In this document: one piece after another, positions 26,267 through 34,332 of the stretch
Numbering within the stretch: position 1 is the stretch's first letter
How the letters are laid out: each line of letters opens with the position of its first letter
Assembly (NCBI GenBank): GCA_014324065.1
Contig: JACOMV010000001.1
Location: 1-37,189 of the forward strand
Direction: 5' to 3'
From: Hormoscilla sp. SP12CHS1
GTDB lineage: Bacteria; Cyanobacteriota; Cyanobacteriia; Cyanobacteriales; Desertifilaceae
Length of the DNA: 37,189 nt
Notes under the pieces: model-generated
The model's database searches: none
Seen by the model: the letters and a program-made list of their open reading frames with translations, nothing else
Told to the model about the DNA's origin: nothing
Made by a program: the position numbers and the translations under genes

Positions 26267-28219
26267 TCACTCAGTTGTTAAACCCATCCACCTTTTCACC
26301 TTAAACCATCTTTTCCGTAATCGCCAAAACTTGCTGGTTTCCATGGCAGCTATTTGACCTTCACATGCAAGCAGTTTTACCTGAGTTTGGTCCAACTGCG
26401 ATCGCGTTTCCGACAGTTGCATTCGCGTCTCCTCCAACTGCAACTTCAACTCTTGCGCTTCTGTCTGTAGCTGCTGGTACTGGGACTGGGTTGCTTGCAG
26501 TTCCCCTTGAGTTTGCTGAAGTTCCGCGCGATTTTTCGCGCAGGCGTAGCCGTGTTCGCCCGCCGTTTTTTGCAGCAGTTTAATTTGATTTTTCAGACTA
26601 CCTATTTCCAACCAATCTCGAAAACCCCAGTCTTGCGCGGAGTAGGATTTTACATATTGAGACCAAGACCAACTCGGTTCTCCATGCATTTGTCCCGCCT
26701 TAGCATCCAACGCTAGATATATATCTAATGCTGCCGTCCAGTATTTTTTGATCAACACCGGTCTATGAGTCTGACCAACTGACTGCCCCAATATATCTGG
26801 TGCTATTATATCATATCTTGGTTCAGTTAAATTGAGCTGAAATTTTTCATTAATTGTCTGGATCAATAACTGAGGATTACTGACAATTTGGCTCATGTTA
26901 GCTAGCAGACAGCGAGCGGGGACGCGATCGTAAAATTCTAGCATCTTTTGGTTATAATGCATCCAGAGTTCCACGGCCTTTTCCGGGTAAGCTGCGATGA
27001 TTTCGTCCGTCCCCCGGCGGTAAAGGGAGTCAACCACCTCCCAAGGCGATCGATAGACGAGGATAAAAATCGCATCCGGGAGTAACTGCAACCAGAAGTC
27101 CAAAAACAAAGTCGTCCTCGGATCCTTCCAACCCCAGAGGGAATGCACTGATTTTTGCTTTGTCAGGTCTTGGGCTATTTTAACATAGCGATCGGCCACA
27201 TGCTGACTGTCCTGGAAAGTCAGGCCATCTTCGTCCAGAGACTGCGAACGCAGAACCTGCTTGTGAAACTCCACAAAATCTACATCTTCAAAATGACCTT
27301 TATCATTTCCCACATCTACCCCGACTAACCTGTCTCCCAAATATACTCCCGCACTCTGGAGTACAGAAGCAGTTAAAGATGTTCCCGAACGATGCATCCC
27401 CGCGATCGCCAGCACTTTTGATTCCATTGCCGATCCTAAACCATCACTTCCTTTACCTATTATATATATATCTTGGTGTCCACACAATCCTTGCGGTCGG
27501 AGCTGATATTTTACCTCACCACATTGCCCGATCGCTTTCCTGACAAAGCTTTCCCTCACATAAGTTGTACCATATTCTTGCCCATCCAGGGACTGACTCT
27601 CACTCTGGGGGATAAAATGAATTCCTCCCACCATCTTACCAGGAAATAGGGTCCAGTCGTGGACGCTGAAAATCAACAATCCATCAGCAGACAGCAAACT
27701 ATAGAGTTTTTGCAACCAACTAGCAAAGGGTTTTTCCGGAACATGGCTAAAAAAGGAACTTGCCAGAATCACATCAAACCGGTCCTGGGGATGATAATCT
27801 TGAGGATTAGTCGTCGAAACTATGCCATTGACTCCAAATTGCGCTATTTGAAATTTTACCGCTGCGGCGTCAATGTCCGACACCCAAATTCGGGCAAGGG
27901 GCATTTCCTGGATCAGAAAGCGAGTCAAGCGTCCGTAACCGCAGGCAAAATCTAGGAAAGAGTCCAGGCGATCGAATCCCCCCCTGTACCTCACGATTAT
28001 CTCCCGAACTGCATCCATAATGCGGCTGCCATTTCTATAGTAGCGCAGGCATGCTGATGCCCGATCGCCTTTAGCATTATTTAAGGCATACAGATACATT
28101 TCGTCCCGAATACTGATTCCAGACTTAAATGACCCTGGGTACTTAACCTTCTCTCTAATCAACTCTTGAATAACTAAGTTACTCTCATCTGGATATAATA
28201 TCCCTTCTGACTCCATCAT
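26267..28219 (-). CDS. methyltransferase-sulfotransferase fusion with coiled-coil tail
   Basis: The 650-aa protein starts with a class I SAM methyltransferase domain (residues ~60-245): SFLDFACGYGRLTRFLIQ is motif I and WVSDIDAAAV carries the acidic ribose-binding residue. A sulfotransferase domain (~268-520) follows with the PAPS 5'-phosphosulfate loop AIAGMHRSGTSLTASVLQ (about residues 271-288) and WGWKDPRTTLFL. Then comes a Gln/Glu/Leu-rich coiled coil (~555-630, with ELQQTQGELQATQSQYQQLQ) and a basic C-terminus KFWRLRKRWFKVKRWMG. Coiled coils in similar proteins act as molecular rulers for chain length. It likely caps or decorates the exported polysaccharide with methyl and sulfate groups. 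It lies 24 bp after the ATPase gene and 22 bp before the glycosyltransferase gene. Confidence 0.88.
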   Translation of the reverse strand: MMESEGILYPDESNLVIQELIREKVKYPGSFKSGISIRDEMYLYALNNAKGDRASACLRYYRNGSRIMDAVREIIVRYRGGFDRLDSFLDFACGYGRLTRFLIQEMPLARIWVSDIDAAAVKFQIAQFGVNGIVSTTNPQDYHPQDRFDVILASSFFSHVPEKPFASWLQKLYSLLSADGLLIFSVHDWTLFPGKMVGGIHFIPQSESQSLDGQEYGTTYVRESFVRKAIGQCGEVKYQLRPQGLCGHQDIYIIGKGSDGLGSAMESKVLAIAGMHRSGTSLTASVLQSAGVYLGDRLVGVDVGNDKGHFEDVDFVEFHKQVLRSQSLDEDGLTFQDSQHVADRYVKIAQDLTKQKSVHSLWGWKDPRTTLFLDFWLQLLPDAIFILVYRSPWEVVDSLYRRGTDEIIAAYPEKAVELWMHYNQKMLEFYDRVPARCLLANMSQIVSNPQLLIQTINEKFQLNLTEPRYDIIAPDILGQSVGQTHRPVLIKKYWTAALDIYLALDAKAGQMHGEPSWSWSQYVKSYSAQDWGFRDWLEIGSLKNQIKLLQKTAGEHGYACAKNRAELQQTQGELQATQSQYQQLQTEAQELKLQLEETRMQLSETRSQLDQTQVKLLACEGQIAAMETSKFWRLRKRWFKVKRWMGLTTE

Positions 28220-28243
28220 CTACCGTTCTCACTCCTCCCCAGA

Positions 28244-29581
28244 TCAACTCAAACTAGGTTCAATCTTAAAGTCTATCGTCCCATTGCCACAGGATTTTCC
28301 CTGCGATTTTACTCTAAAAATAGCTGCATCTATACAACGGGCTAAGTAAACGAATTCTCCATCCACCATACCAGATACTCCGGCATTCAAGAAATAAACT
28401 CCCGGATGCAGCATGCAGTGAAATTTAAATTTCACCTTTACGACTTGCTCCGCCTCAAAATCCACTATTTCGTGAAAGAAAAGAGAATAAGAAGCCCCTC
28501 CCAACTCCAATCCACTGACAGTTTTAATCAGCATGCCAAACCGGACATTCTGGGCGGGCCGCAAAAATCGAACTTCATAGCTGTAAAGGTATTCCCGACG
28601 CCCGATCAAATGATTTACTAGCTGACCGGTGGCGATCGTAGTTATCCCGGGATTAATAATTTTTGCCCCCTGGCTAATGTAGGATATCGTGTTTTCCGGA
28701 TTTAGGGAAGGGTCGTAAAATTCTGGCGTCTCTTCTTCAAGATTACCATTTAAGTGGATATTCTTTGACTCTATTATTAGATTAGTCTCAGCCAGCAACT
28801 TGTCATTGGCTTGGCGGAGTTCTTGTCGTAGAGATGCTACCCGAGCGCCCGGAGCATAAATAAACTCCTGATATTTAGAAACGACAAACTTAGGAGTCCC
28901 CTGCAAGAGCATTTCGCCGCCGTCCAGTAAAATAGCCCGATCGCACAATTCCACGATGGTCGCCGCAGCATGGGAGACAAACAAAATCGTCCCCCCCCGA
29001 TCTCGAATATCTTGAATGCGAGCAAAACACTTACGTTGAAAAGCTTCATCCCCCACGGAAAGAGCCTCATCCACTATCAAAATATCAGGTTCAGCGCTAG
29101 TAGCGACAGCAAAAGCCAAGCGAACGAACATGCCACTAGAGTAAGTTTTAACAGGTTGTTTTAGGAAATCACCAATATCAGCAAAAGCGGCGATGTCATC
29201 AAATTTATCCTCTATATCCCGGCGACTCAAACCCAACAGCTGTCCATTAAAAAAGACATTTTGCCGACCGGTAAACTCCGGGTTAAAGCCGCTGCCAAGT
29301 TCTAAGAGAGCCGAAATTCTGCCTTGCACCTCAACTGCACCCGTAGTCGGCGTGAGAGTAGCAGCAATAATTTGCAGCAGGGTACTTTTTCCAGAACCAT
29401 TGCGTCCGACAATACCCAGAGTCTGTCCTTTGGGGACTTCCAGATCGAGATCGCGCAAAGCCCAAAACTTATGTGCCAGACTTTTACCAGGAAACAGGAG
29501 CTGTTTCAGGCGGTCCGCCGGACGGGCATAGCGCTGAAAGCACTTGGATATTTTCTTTAGTGAAATGGCAATTTCACTCAT
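28244..29581 (-). CDS. polysaccharide ABC exporter ATPase with Wzt-like C-terminal domain
   Basis: From the ATG at 29581 (MSEIAISLKKISKCFQRY) the product is 445 aa; a TTG at 29602 would add seven residues. The nucleotide-binding domain shows Walker A GRNGSGKST, Q-loop region ALLELGSGFNPEFTG, signature YSSGMF, Walker B DILIVDEALSVGDEAF and the switch His in FVSHAA. It belongs to the O-antigen/teichoic-acid export class (Wzt/TagH). The C-terminal ~150 residues (from TISYISQGAKIINPGITTIA on, including EYLYSYEVRFLRP) resemble the Wzt glycan-binding beta-sandwich, which selects chains with a particular modified end. That fits the adjacent methyltransferase-sulfotransferase. It pairs with the permease at 29862. 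Confidence 0.93.
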   Translation of the reverse strand: MSEIAISLKKISKCFQRYARPADRLKQLLFPGKSLAHKFWALRDLDLEVPKGQTLGIVGRNGSGKSTLLQIIAATLTPTTGAVEVQGRISALLELGSGFNPEFTGRQNVFFNGQLLGLSRRDIEDKFDDIAAFADIGDFLKQPVKTYSSGMFVRLAFAVATSAEPDILIVDEALSVGDEAFQRKCFARIQDIRDRGGTILFVSHAAATIVELCDRAILLDGGEMLLQGTPKFVVSKYQEFIYAPGARVASLRQELRQANDKLLAETNLIIESKNIHLNGNLEEETPEFYDPSLNPENTISYISQGAKIINPGITTIATGQLVNHLIGRREYLYSYEVRFLRPAQNVRFGMLIKTVSGLELGGASYSLFFHEIVDFEAEQVVKVKFKFHCMLHPGVYFLNAGVSGMVDGEFVYLARCIDAAIFRVKSQGKSCGNGTIDFKIEPSLS

Positions 29582-29861
29582 TCTTTCTGGCTGTAATCTC
29601 AAGTTGAGTGTAGGGTGGGTTCTCGTTTCATCTCGTTACCAGGGGAAGCCTGGTAACGCGGCTTTAGAGGCGGAGCCTCCAGGCTAGTCTAGAAGCAATG
29701 ATTCCGACTGGAGGCTCTGCCTCCCGAAGACGTTCCCTGACGAAGGCAGGGAACGAGCGAACCCAGACGGGTTTTGTACCAATTATCGGTGTCTTCCGCA
29801 TGCTCTTCGGAAGACACCGCCCGTCCCTTTAGGGCGGGGCGGGCCAGAACGATAGTCTAGT
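29582..29861. repeat. cluster of palindromic repeats between permease and ATPase genes
   Basis: This 280-bp gap inside the export operon contains CGTTACCAGG..CCTGGTAACG (29634-29658), GAGGCGGAGCCTCCAG and CTGGAGGCTCTGCCTCC (about 29668-29724, forming a larger inverted pair), CGTTCCCTG..CAGGGAACG (29731-29755) and the hairpin at 29787-29819. A GCCCGTCCC..GGGCGGG inverted pair follows near 29818. Four nested or adjacent palindromes in one gap suggest a landing pad for such elements or processing sites in the mRNA. Confidence 0.7.
29787..29819. repeat. CGGTGTCTTCCG hairpin
   Basis: CGGTGTCTTCCG / CGGAAGACACCG, a perfect 12-bp stem around CATGCTCTT. Its stem ends match those of the GGTGTCTCC hairpins at 33130 and 36338; a disrupted relative lies near 32495-32546. 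Confidence 0.7.
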
Positions 29862-30662
29862 CTAGAGGACATCAGCAAAAGCTGGGCGCAGGCGTTGATA
29901 AACCCAGAAGCCACCTGAGAAGACTAAGATAGAAACAAATGTGGCGATCGCCCATTCGGCCACATGCTCTACCTGTCCCGTGAGAATTAGGTCGCGATAG
30001 ACCTGGACGATCGCCGCCAAGGGGTTAAGCCAAAGCACCCAGGCCCGCCAAGGTTCGGGAATCACATTAGCAGGATAGACGATCGGGGTGACATAGAACC
30101 AGAGATTAATCAGGACTGCAAGGGTTTGGGGCACATCCCGGAGAAACACGGTCAATCCAGCGGCCAAGTAACCCAGGCCCATGGTCAGCAACAGCTGGGG
30201 CAACCAGACCAGGGGCAAAAGCCAGATAGTACCATAAAGGGTCTGGGAGAACAAGCTAGTGAAGATAATTAAGGCCAGCATTCCCAATCCACTTTCAATA
30301 AAAGCCGCAAAAATCGGCACCAGAGGCAACAAGGCCAAAGGAAAGACTACCTTCTTGACCAAATTTGGCTGGGCGATCGCAGAAGTAGAGGCTTGCAAGA
30401 GGCCAGTAATAAAGGTCGTCCAAGGCAGCAAGCCAGCGAACAGCCACAGGCCAAAGGTCAAATTGTTAGCCGGTACACCAGACAAACTGAGCTTCACCTT
30501 GAGGACGATCGAGAAGACATAGGTATAGATCAGCAACTGTGACAGCTGGTTCAACAAAGGCCACAAATTACCCAGAACGGAGCCCTTATATCGGGCTTCC
30601 AAATCCCGCTGCACCAGAGTCAGCAACAGATTAGCTTTCGGCGACCACCGGTTATAAGTCAT
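29862..30662 (-). CDS. ABC-2 type polysaccharide export permease (Wzm/TagG-like)
   Basis: The 266-aa protein has six predicted membrane helices. It opens with the soluble RWSPKANLLLTLVQRDLEAR YKGSVLGNLW segment, typical of Wzm/TagG/KpsM permeases, and has LVKKVVFPLALLPLVPIFAA and LRDVPQTLAVLINLWFYVTP in the conserved cytoplasmic and periplasmic loops. It forms the membrane channel through which the ATPase at 28244 drives a finished, lipid-linked polysaccharide. It is the first gene of the four-gene minus-strand operon, separated from the ATPase gene by a 280-bp repeat cluster. Confidence 0.92.
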   Translation of the reverse strand: MTYNRWSPKANLLLTLVQRDLEARYKGSVLGNLWPLLNQLSQLLIYTYVFSIVLKVKLSLSGVPANNLTFGLWLFAGLLPWTTFITGLLQASTSAIAQPNLVKKVVFPLALLPLVPIFAAFIESGLGMLALIIFTSLFSQTLYGTIWLLPLVWLPQLLLTMGLGYLAAGLTVFLRDVPQTLAVLINLWFYVTPIVYPANVIPEPWRAWVLWLNPLAAIVQVYRDLILTGQVEHVAEWAIATFVSILVFSGGFWVYQRLRPAFADVL

Positions 30663-30678
30663 TCCTAGTTAGTACTTT

Positions 30679-30743
30679 AGGTTCGCAGTAAGACACACTT
30701 TACGGCTTACCGGCTTGAGGACTTTAGTCCTCACTACGAACCT
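30679..30743. repeat. AGGTTCG..CGAACCT inverted-repeat element
   Basis: AGGTTCGCAGTAAG and CACTACGAACCT form imperfect ends; the centre contains GAGGACT / AGTCCTC, a second small stem. It looks like a short repeat element 16 bp upstream of the permease start. Confidence 0.6.
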
Positions 30744-30882
30744 GCATGATAAATATCGATCTCAATCGCAGAAAATAGCCCATGCAGTTTACATCATAGG
30801 ATCCAGGGGACTTCTACGACGAACTTTTTGCCACTGCCAGCATGCCACGCCCAGAATCTGCGGCTTTGATAGAAACGAGTGC

Positions 30883-30928
30883 GCGATGTGCGAGGGGTAG
30901 TGCGATTAGCGCTCCCCGAGTACATCGC
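30883..30928. repeat. conserved-loop hairpin, copy a
   Basis: Stem GCGATGTGCGAGGGG / CCCCGAGTACATCGC (three mismatches) around the loop TAGTGCGATTAGCGCT. Confidence 0.75.
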
Positions 30929-31192
30929 TGCGCGCAGGCTACGAGATCGACAGTCTATCAGAGGGGGAACTCTGGGGTAGCTTGCAGACAGTTTCCCTGA
31001 GAGGAAATTAGATAAAGTTCTTGATGTTACCCTTTGATTTGACTCCTCAACATAAAGTTACAGACAAAATCAATTCGGCTCTTCTCAACCTAGTATGCCA
31101 AACTTATAGCTAATGCGGCTGAAACCCTTCTACCTTTGCTGGTTCCAACGCTGTTGTGCCTTGCTATGAAAGTCTATCGCGTTCTACGACAA

Positions 31193-31220
31193 CCTCAAAC
31201 CCAGGCTTTGAGGTTCTTTT
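31193..31220. terminator. hairpin with T-rich tail
   Basis: CCTCAAA / TTTGAGG around CCCAGGC (31193-31213), followed by TTCTTTT on the plus strand. It is placed to stop plus-strand transcription, although no plus-strand gene is seen here. Confidence 0.4.
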
Positions 31221-31243
31221 GAGGGCAATGAACGCATACCATT

Positions 31244-31821
31244 TTACGAAGAGCCATAAATTCCATCTTGCTGTAACCAAGTTCGGTCCGGTTCCAAAAT
31301 TTGCCTAATTTTCCCCTCAATATAACGGGCAATTTCATACATGGTGGGGATATTATGGAGATTCACCTCTTGTTGCACTTTAATGTCTTTGCGCAATCCC
31401 GCAATCACCGCTTGCGTGATTGACAGGTTTACCGATGTACAGAGTATAATTACTCTTTCACCAGGCAGGGAAAAATCAAACAGTTTCCGGTAGGTGGAAA
31501 TATAATCTACTCCGGCATTGGTACGAGAGTCAGCGGCTTGGGTGTGGTCAAAAACAGTTGGTACGGGGATATCCTCGCGGGGTGCAGGGCGAAGCCTGAG
31601 GAGATTACATATGTCAATTTATGTCATAATTCGCGGAAGAATGCTTCGCCCCTACAGGGGTAACCGACAGCTGGGAGGGCCCATAAACGATCGACGGGTT
31701 TTGACCACCCCAGCTGCTTCGATATCCCCCAGAGGGGACACAGCCAGACCGGAAGTTCGTAGAGCCACCAGAACAAGCCACACGACAGCGATTTGGTTGT
31801 GATGCCAAGGCAATATGTCAT
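31244..31821 (-). pseudogene. Anbu (proteasome-type protease) gene split by a MITE and 3'-truncated
   Basis: The gene opens at 31821 with MTYCLGITTKS, the N-terminus of Anbu-type bacterial proteasome homologues (mature proteases start at the Thr/Ser nucleophile after autocleavage in related enzymes; here the start is MTYCLGI). About 240 bases later the body resumes AADSRTNAGVDYISTYRKLF and runs DFSLPGERVIILCTSVNLSI TQAVIAGLRKDI, NLHNIPTMYEIARYIEGKIR up to WLQQDGIYGSS and TAA at 31244. The break contains a 171-bp MITE plus unexplained sequence. The rest of the protein (relatives continue with a SFLLGGQIKG-type segment) is missing. Only the longest fragments without an ATG show this, so it is easily missed. 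Confidence 0.75.
31540..31710. mobile_element. MITE-like element with 9-bp target duplication, copy 3
   Basis: Ends GGGTGTGGTCAAAAA (31540) and GTTTTGACCACCC (31698-31710) match the MITEs at 5668 and 7722. It is flanked by CAGCGGCTT (31531-31539) and CAGCTGCTT (31711-31719), a 9-bp direct repeat with one mismatch, the same length as at copy 1. It is 171 bp, noncoding, and lies inside the Anbu coding region. Confidence 0.75.
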
Positions 31822-32115
31822 AAATGCCAAATTGTCAATTGCGAATCGCAAATCGTCAATTTATAACATGATATTTGTAGCAATATATAAATATTGCTCG
31901 CCAGAAACTATGCGGGGGAGTGGTCAGGAGGCATGGTACGTGGTCACTGCCCACTGATAACTGCTCAATGGATGCGGTGGTGGAGATCAGAAAGGGCACC
32001 GACGACTGGCCGTGTTTCGTCTCGGTGCCCTCACTGGTTCGCTCCTCACACGGTTCTTACTATAACCCACTAATATCTATTTGTCACCCCCTAAAGCAAA
32101 TTTTTTTTTCAAACT
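31822..32115. other. intergenic, no gene seen
   Basis: AT-rich sequence upstream of the Anbu remnant, including AATTGTCAATTGCGAATCGC-type short repeats and a GGGCACCGA..TCGGTGCCC hairpin near 31994-32030. Nothing codes convincingly. Confidence 0.4.
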
Positions 32116-32805
32116 TTAAATTTCGCTGGGAGCAAAAACGCCCAAAACCTCTGATAGCAACAATTTCAGGATTTGCTGAAAGAATAAAATTAATCCCAAT
32201 CTCGCAGTCGCTAACTGCGGTGTCTGGGTTTTTACCTCCCCCCAAATCCGACAAGCACTCTCAAAAGTCAGAAAACTCTGACTTAAAGACTGGACTAATT
32301 GGACAGCGATGTCTCGGGAGTAGTGCGTTCCCAGGCTCCGCCCGGGAACGAGGCGCTCTCCCGAGACATCGAAGGTGCGGACTTGGGGTGGGCGGTCGGG
32401 ACAACAAAGTCCATCCACCGTTGCTAACAACTGGCAAATCAGCTGGCGCTCATCTGGATGCACCAGTCGTAGTTGACCCTCGCAGGTGAGCCGTCGTCTT
32501 CCGCATGCTCTTGTCCTGAAGGACTCGGCATGCTCCAGACACCGGCCAGTCAATCGGCCCGATCGCCCGCCAGCCGATAGCGCTACGCTGGGGGCGCAGC
32601 CATGTGTCGCCGACGGTGGATTGAGCAAGAGGGCGATTGCTCGCAGCGGAGGGGGCGTTACCCGGGGATCTGGCGCACGCATCGACCCTGAGCGATCGCC
32701 GTTCCGCAGGAGGGAACAGCAGGACACGTAGCCCTGTGCATGAGCATATTGCCACTGGAATATCTTGTCCGCCGGCGGTTGCTGAGAGGATGACCGGACA
32801 GACAT
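32116..32805 (-). CDS. doubtful GC-rich 229-aa frame, possibly a decayed gene
   Basis: A long minus-strand frame contains segments that look coding (LRLVHPDERQLICQLLATVD GLCCPDRPPQ, about 32396-32480, and LVQSLSQSFLTFESACRIWG EVKTQTPQLATARLGLILFF near its end), but the middle is HIP1- and palindrome-derived and the hairpin at 32307-32371 lies inside it. Two other strands/frames are also open through the same GC-rich part. I cannot name a family. It may be a real gene swollen by in-frame repeat insertions or just a chance frame. Confidence 0.25.
   Translation of the reverse strand: MSVRSSSQQPPADKIFQWQYAHAQGYVSCCSLLRNGDRSGSMRAPDPRVTPPPLRAIALLLNPPSATHGCAPSVALSAGGRSGRLTGRCLEHAESFRTRACGRRRLTCEGQLRLVHPDERQLICQLLATVDGLCCPDRPPQVRTFDVSGERLVPGRSLGTHYSRDIAVQLVQSLSQSFLTFESACRIWGEVKTQTPQLATARLGLILFFQQILKLLLSEVLGVFAPSEI
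32307..32371. repeat. conserved-loop hairpin, copy b, carrying an inserted palindrome
   Basis: Perfect 14-bp stem CGATGTCTCGGGAG / CTCCCGAGACATCG. The loop starts TAGTGCG and ends GGCGCT as in other copies, but between them sits a full GTTCCCAGG..CGGGAACG palindrome (32326-32350). One repeat family has landed in the loop of another. Confidence 0.85.
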
Positions 32806-32837
32806 AACCCACTCAGAATTGATTGGGTTATGTCTGT
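32798..32837. repeat. perfect 14-bp hairpin ACAGACATAACCCA
   Basis: ACAGACATAACCCA (32798-32811) and TGGGTTATGTCTGT (32824-32837) around a 12-base loop, at the 5' end of the doubtful frame and 465 bp before the Crp-type gene. The 32838-33129 stretch has no gene; AT-rich sequence near 33050-33070 (CTCTATATATG) could hold a promoter. Confidence 0.7.
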
Positions 32838-33129
32838 GTAAAAAATTGCAGCCAATGGGCTAAACTAGAATCTCCGAGACTCAGCTGAATCCAACCAGGA
32901 CTCACCGTCGCATGTATTCCAGATGCGACCAGAAGACATCACAGTGGGGAAAATCCTCTGAGTTGATGGCTGCTCTGGGAAACTCAACTCTGACGTAGAA
33001 ACCACTGATTTACACAAAACAATTTTTCTTTGGTCTAGAAAAAGTATTTTTTGCTACTCTATATATGGGACAAATGATGAAGAAAACACTTACCAGGGAG
33101 ATTTATATCTGGGTAAGTTCTATCCGGTG

Positions 33130-33172
33130 CGGTGTCTCCCGACCCTTACTCGCACATGCATAGGAGACACCG
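33130..33172. repeat. conserved-loop hairpin, copy c, loop inverted
   Basis: Stem CGGTGTCTCC / GGAGACACCG, perfect over 10 bp. The loop reads as a relative of TAGTGCGATTAGCGCT only on the minus strand (ATGTGCGAGTAAGGG). It lies 130 bp upstream of the Crp-type gene start. Confidence 0.65.
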
Positions 33173-33301
33173 GGCGTTAATTTGGCTTGTTTGATTGTAG
33201 CTAATGTACTCGTTGGAACTCTTGGATTTACGATTTGCAGCGTTGCTGGTTGTGGGTTAACAACCAAAATTATACCATCCTACCTCTACAATTGGTCGCC
33301 T

Positions 33302-34018
33302 ATGTTTTCACTTTCTCAAGAATCAGAGGCATCTCGGCCCTTTTTAACTTGGCAACGGATTATCGACTGGGCCCAAGAACATTACAGGTGTCGGGATTTT
33401 AACAAAGACGATAAGGTTCCGGTGCGTCCGGGGTTACTCTATTTAGTACAACTGGGTGCTGTCCGACTGGTGAGCATTTCCCAAGTCAGTGCCACCGCTA
33501 CTAGCACTTCGTCGCGATTCACTCGCCATCGAGATCTGAGCGACTGGACGCCAGAAGAATCTTTTTTAGGTTTTGTCGGAGCTGGACAGCCTTTTGAGAT
33601 TGTAGCACATTCGCCCTTTACTATCGAAAGTTATGCCCATATAGACAAAACCTCTGTGGTGTGGATGTACTGGCAAGATTTGGATAACTGGCCCCACTTC
33701 CGGCGAGAGATGATGGATGCTTTTCGTTATCAGCACCAGCGGAAGCTATTGTTGTTGAGTACCCTGGGACAGCGGCGTACTATTGACCGGCTGTTAGGAT
33801 TTCTCACCCTGTTGGTTGAGGAATACGGCGAATCCTGCGAAAACGGTTACTGTCTGCCTTGGTCATTAACTCATGCCCAAATTGGTAGCGCCATTGGTTC
33901 TACCCGCGTCACGGTTACCCGCTTGATGGGCAAGTTGCGATCGAAGGGGTTGATCCGCACTGAGGGAGATAATCAGATTTGTTTACCCATCCCTGATAAC
34001 GCCTCCTCTCGAAAGTGA
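33302..34018 (+). CDS. Crp/Fnr-family transcription regulator
   Basis: The ATG at 33302 (MFSLSQESEASRPFLTWQRI) is preferred; the frame opens at 33182, but the extra 40 residues are hydrophobic and unlike the family. The 238-aa product has an N-terminal cyclic-nucleotide-binding-like beta-roll (about residues 30-130, with VPVRPGLLYLVQLGAVRLVS and ESFLGFVGAGQPFEIV) and a C-terminal winged helix with THAQIGSAIGSTRVTVTRLM GKLRSKGLI as the recognition helix. The ligand-binding Arg/Ser pair of classical CRP is not apparent, so it may sense something else or nothing. Cyanobacterial relatives act as global regulators. The target genes cannot be told from this window. Confidence 0.85.
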   Translation: MFSLSQESEASRPFLTWQRIIDWAQEHYRCRDFNKDDKVPVRPGLLYLVQLGAVRLVSISQVSATATSTSSRFTRHRDLSDWTPEESFLGFVGAGQPFEIVAHSPFTIESYAHIDKTSVVWMYWQDLDNWPHFRREMMDAFRYQHQRKLLLLSTLGQRRTIDRLLGFLTLLVEEYGESCENGYCLPWSLTHAQIGSAIGSTRVTVTRLMGKLRSKGLIRTEGDNQICLPIPDNASSRK

Positions 34019-34093
34019 TATTAATGGTTAGTTGTCAAATGTAGGGTGGCAGTGCCCACCTTACGCTTACGTTACTGGTAGCAGCATCGGCAC

Positions 34094-34332
34094 TTATTCC
34101 CACTCCAGGGTCAAATTAGGCATTAGGCGCTGCAAATTTGTCAAGGACTTGCCCTGCCAGGGGATGTCTTTATAGCCAATTACCAAAATGGTAACATTTT
34201 TTTCTGACGTACCTTGATGACAAATTTGGAGAGCATACTGATGCCAGAACTATTGAGAAATTCTAGCTGACGCAGGTTGAGCGTAATCTTCGGGGGCATA
34301 CCTTCAATGAAGTCACCGAATATCTCAGTCAT
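34094..34332 (-). pseudogene. STAS-domain protein (slr1659-like), N-truncated and frameshifted
   Basis: The frame reads PPKITLNLRQLEFLNSSGIS MLSKFVIKVRQKK, the core of a cyanobacterial STAS-like anti-sigma-antagonist-type protein, with the phosphorylatable NSSG motif. At a run of seven A (34197-34203 on the plus strand as T) the frame shifts; with eight A it would continue NVTILVIGYKDIPWQGKSLT NLQRLMPNLTLEWE to the TAA at 34094. The first ~40 residues of the family are absent: the ATG at 34332 sits four bases from the stop of an IS5 fragment. Such proteins usually work with a SpoIIE-type phosphatase or kinase. Confidence 0.7.

Larger units (their letters stand above)
30663..31243. other. repeat-bearing region upstream of the export operon
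   Basis: No gene is convincing. It must contain the export operon promoter, which I could not define. It holds the inverted repeat at 30679-30743, the loop-conserved hairpin at 30883-30928 and a terminator-like hairpin at 31193-31220. Confidence 0.5.

Noticed and set aside
31920-32489. Plus-strand 189-codon frame
   Set aside because: It runs through hairpin repeats and is the complement of other open frames in GC-rich DNA; no protein features.
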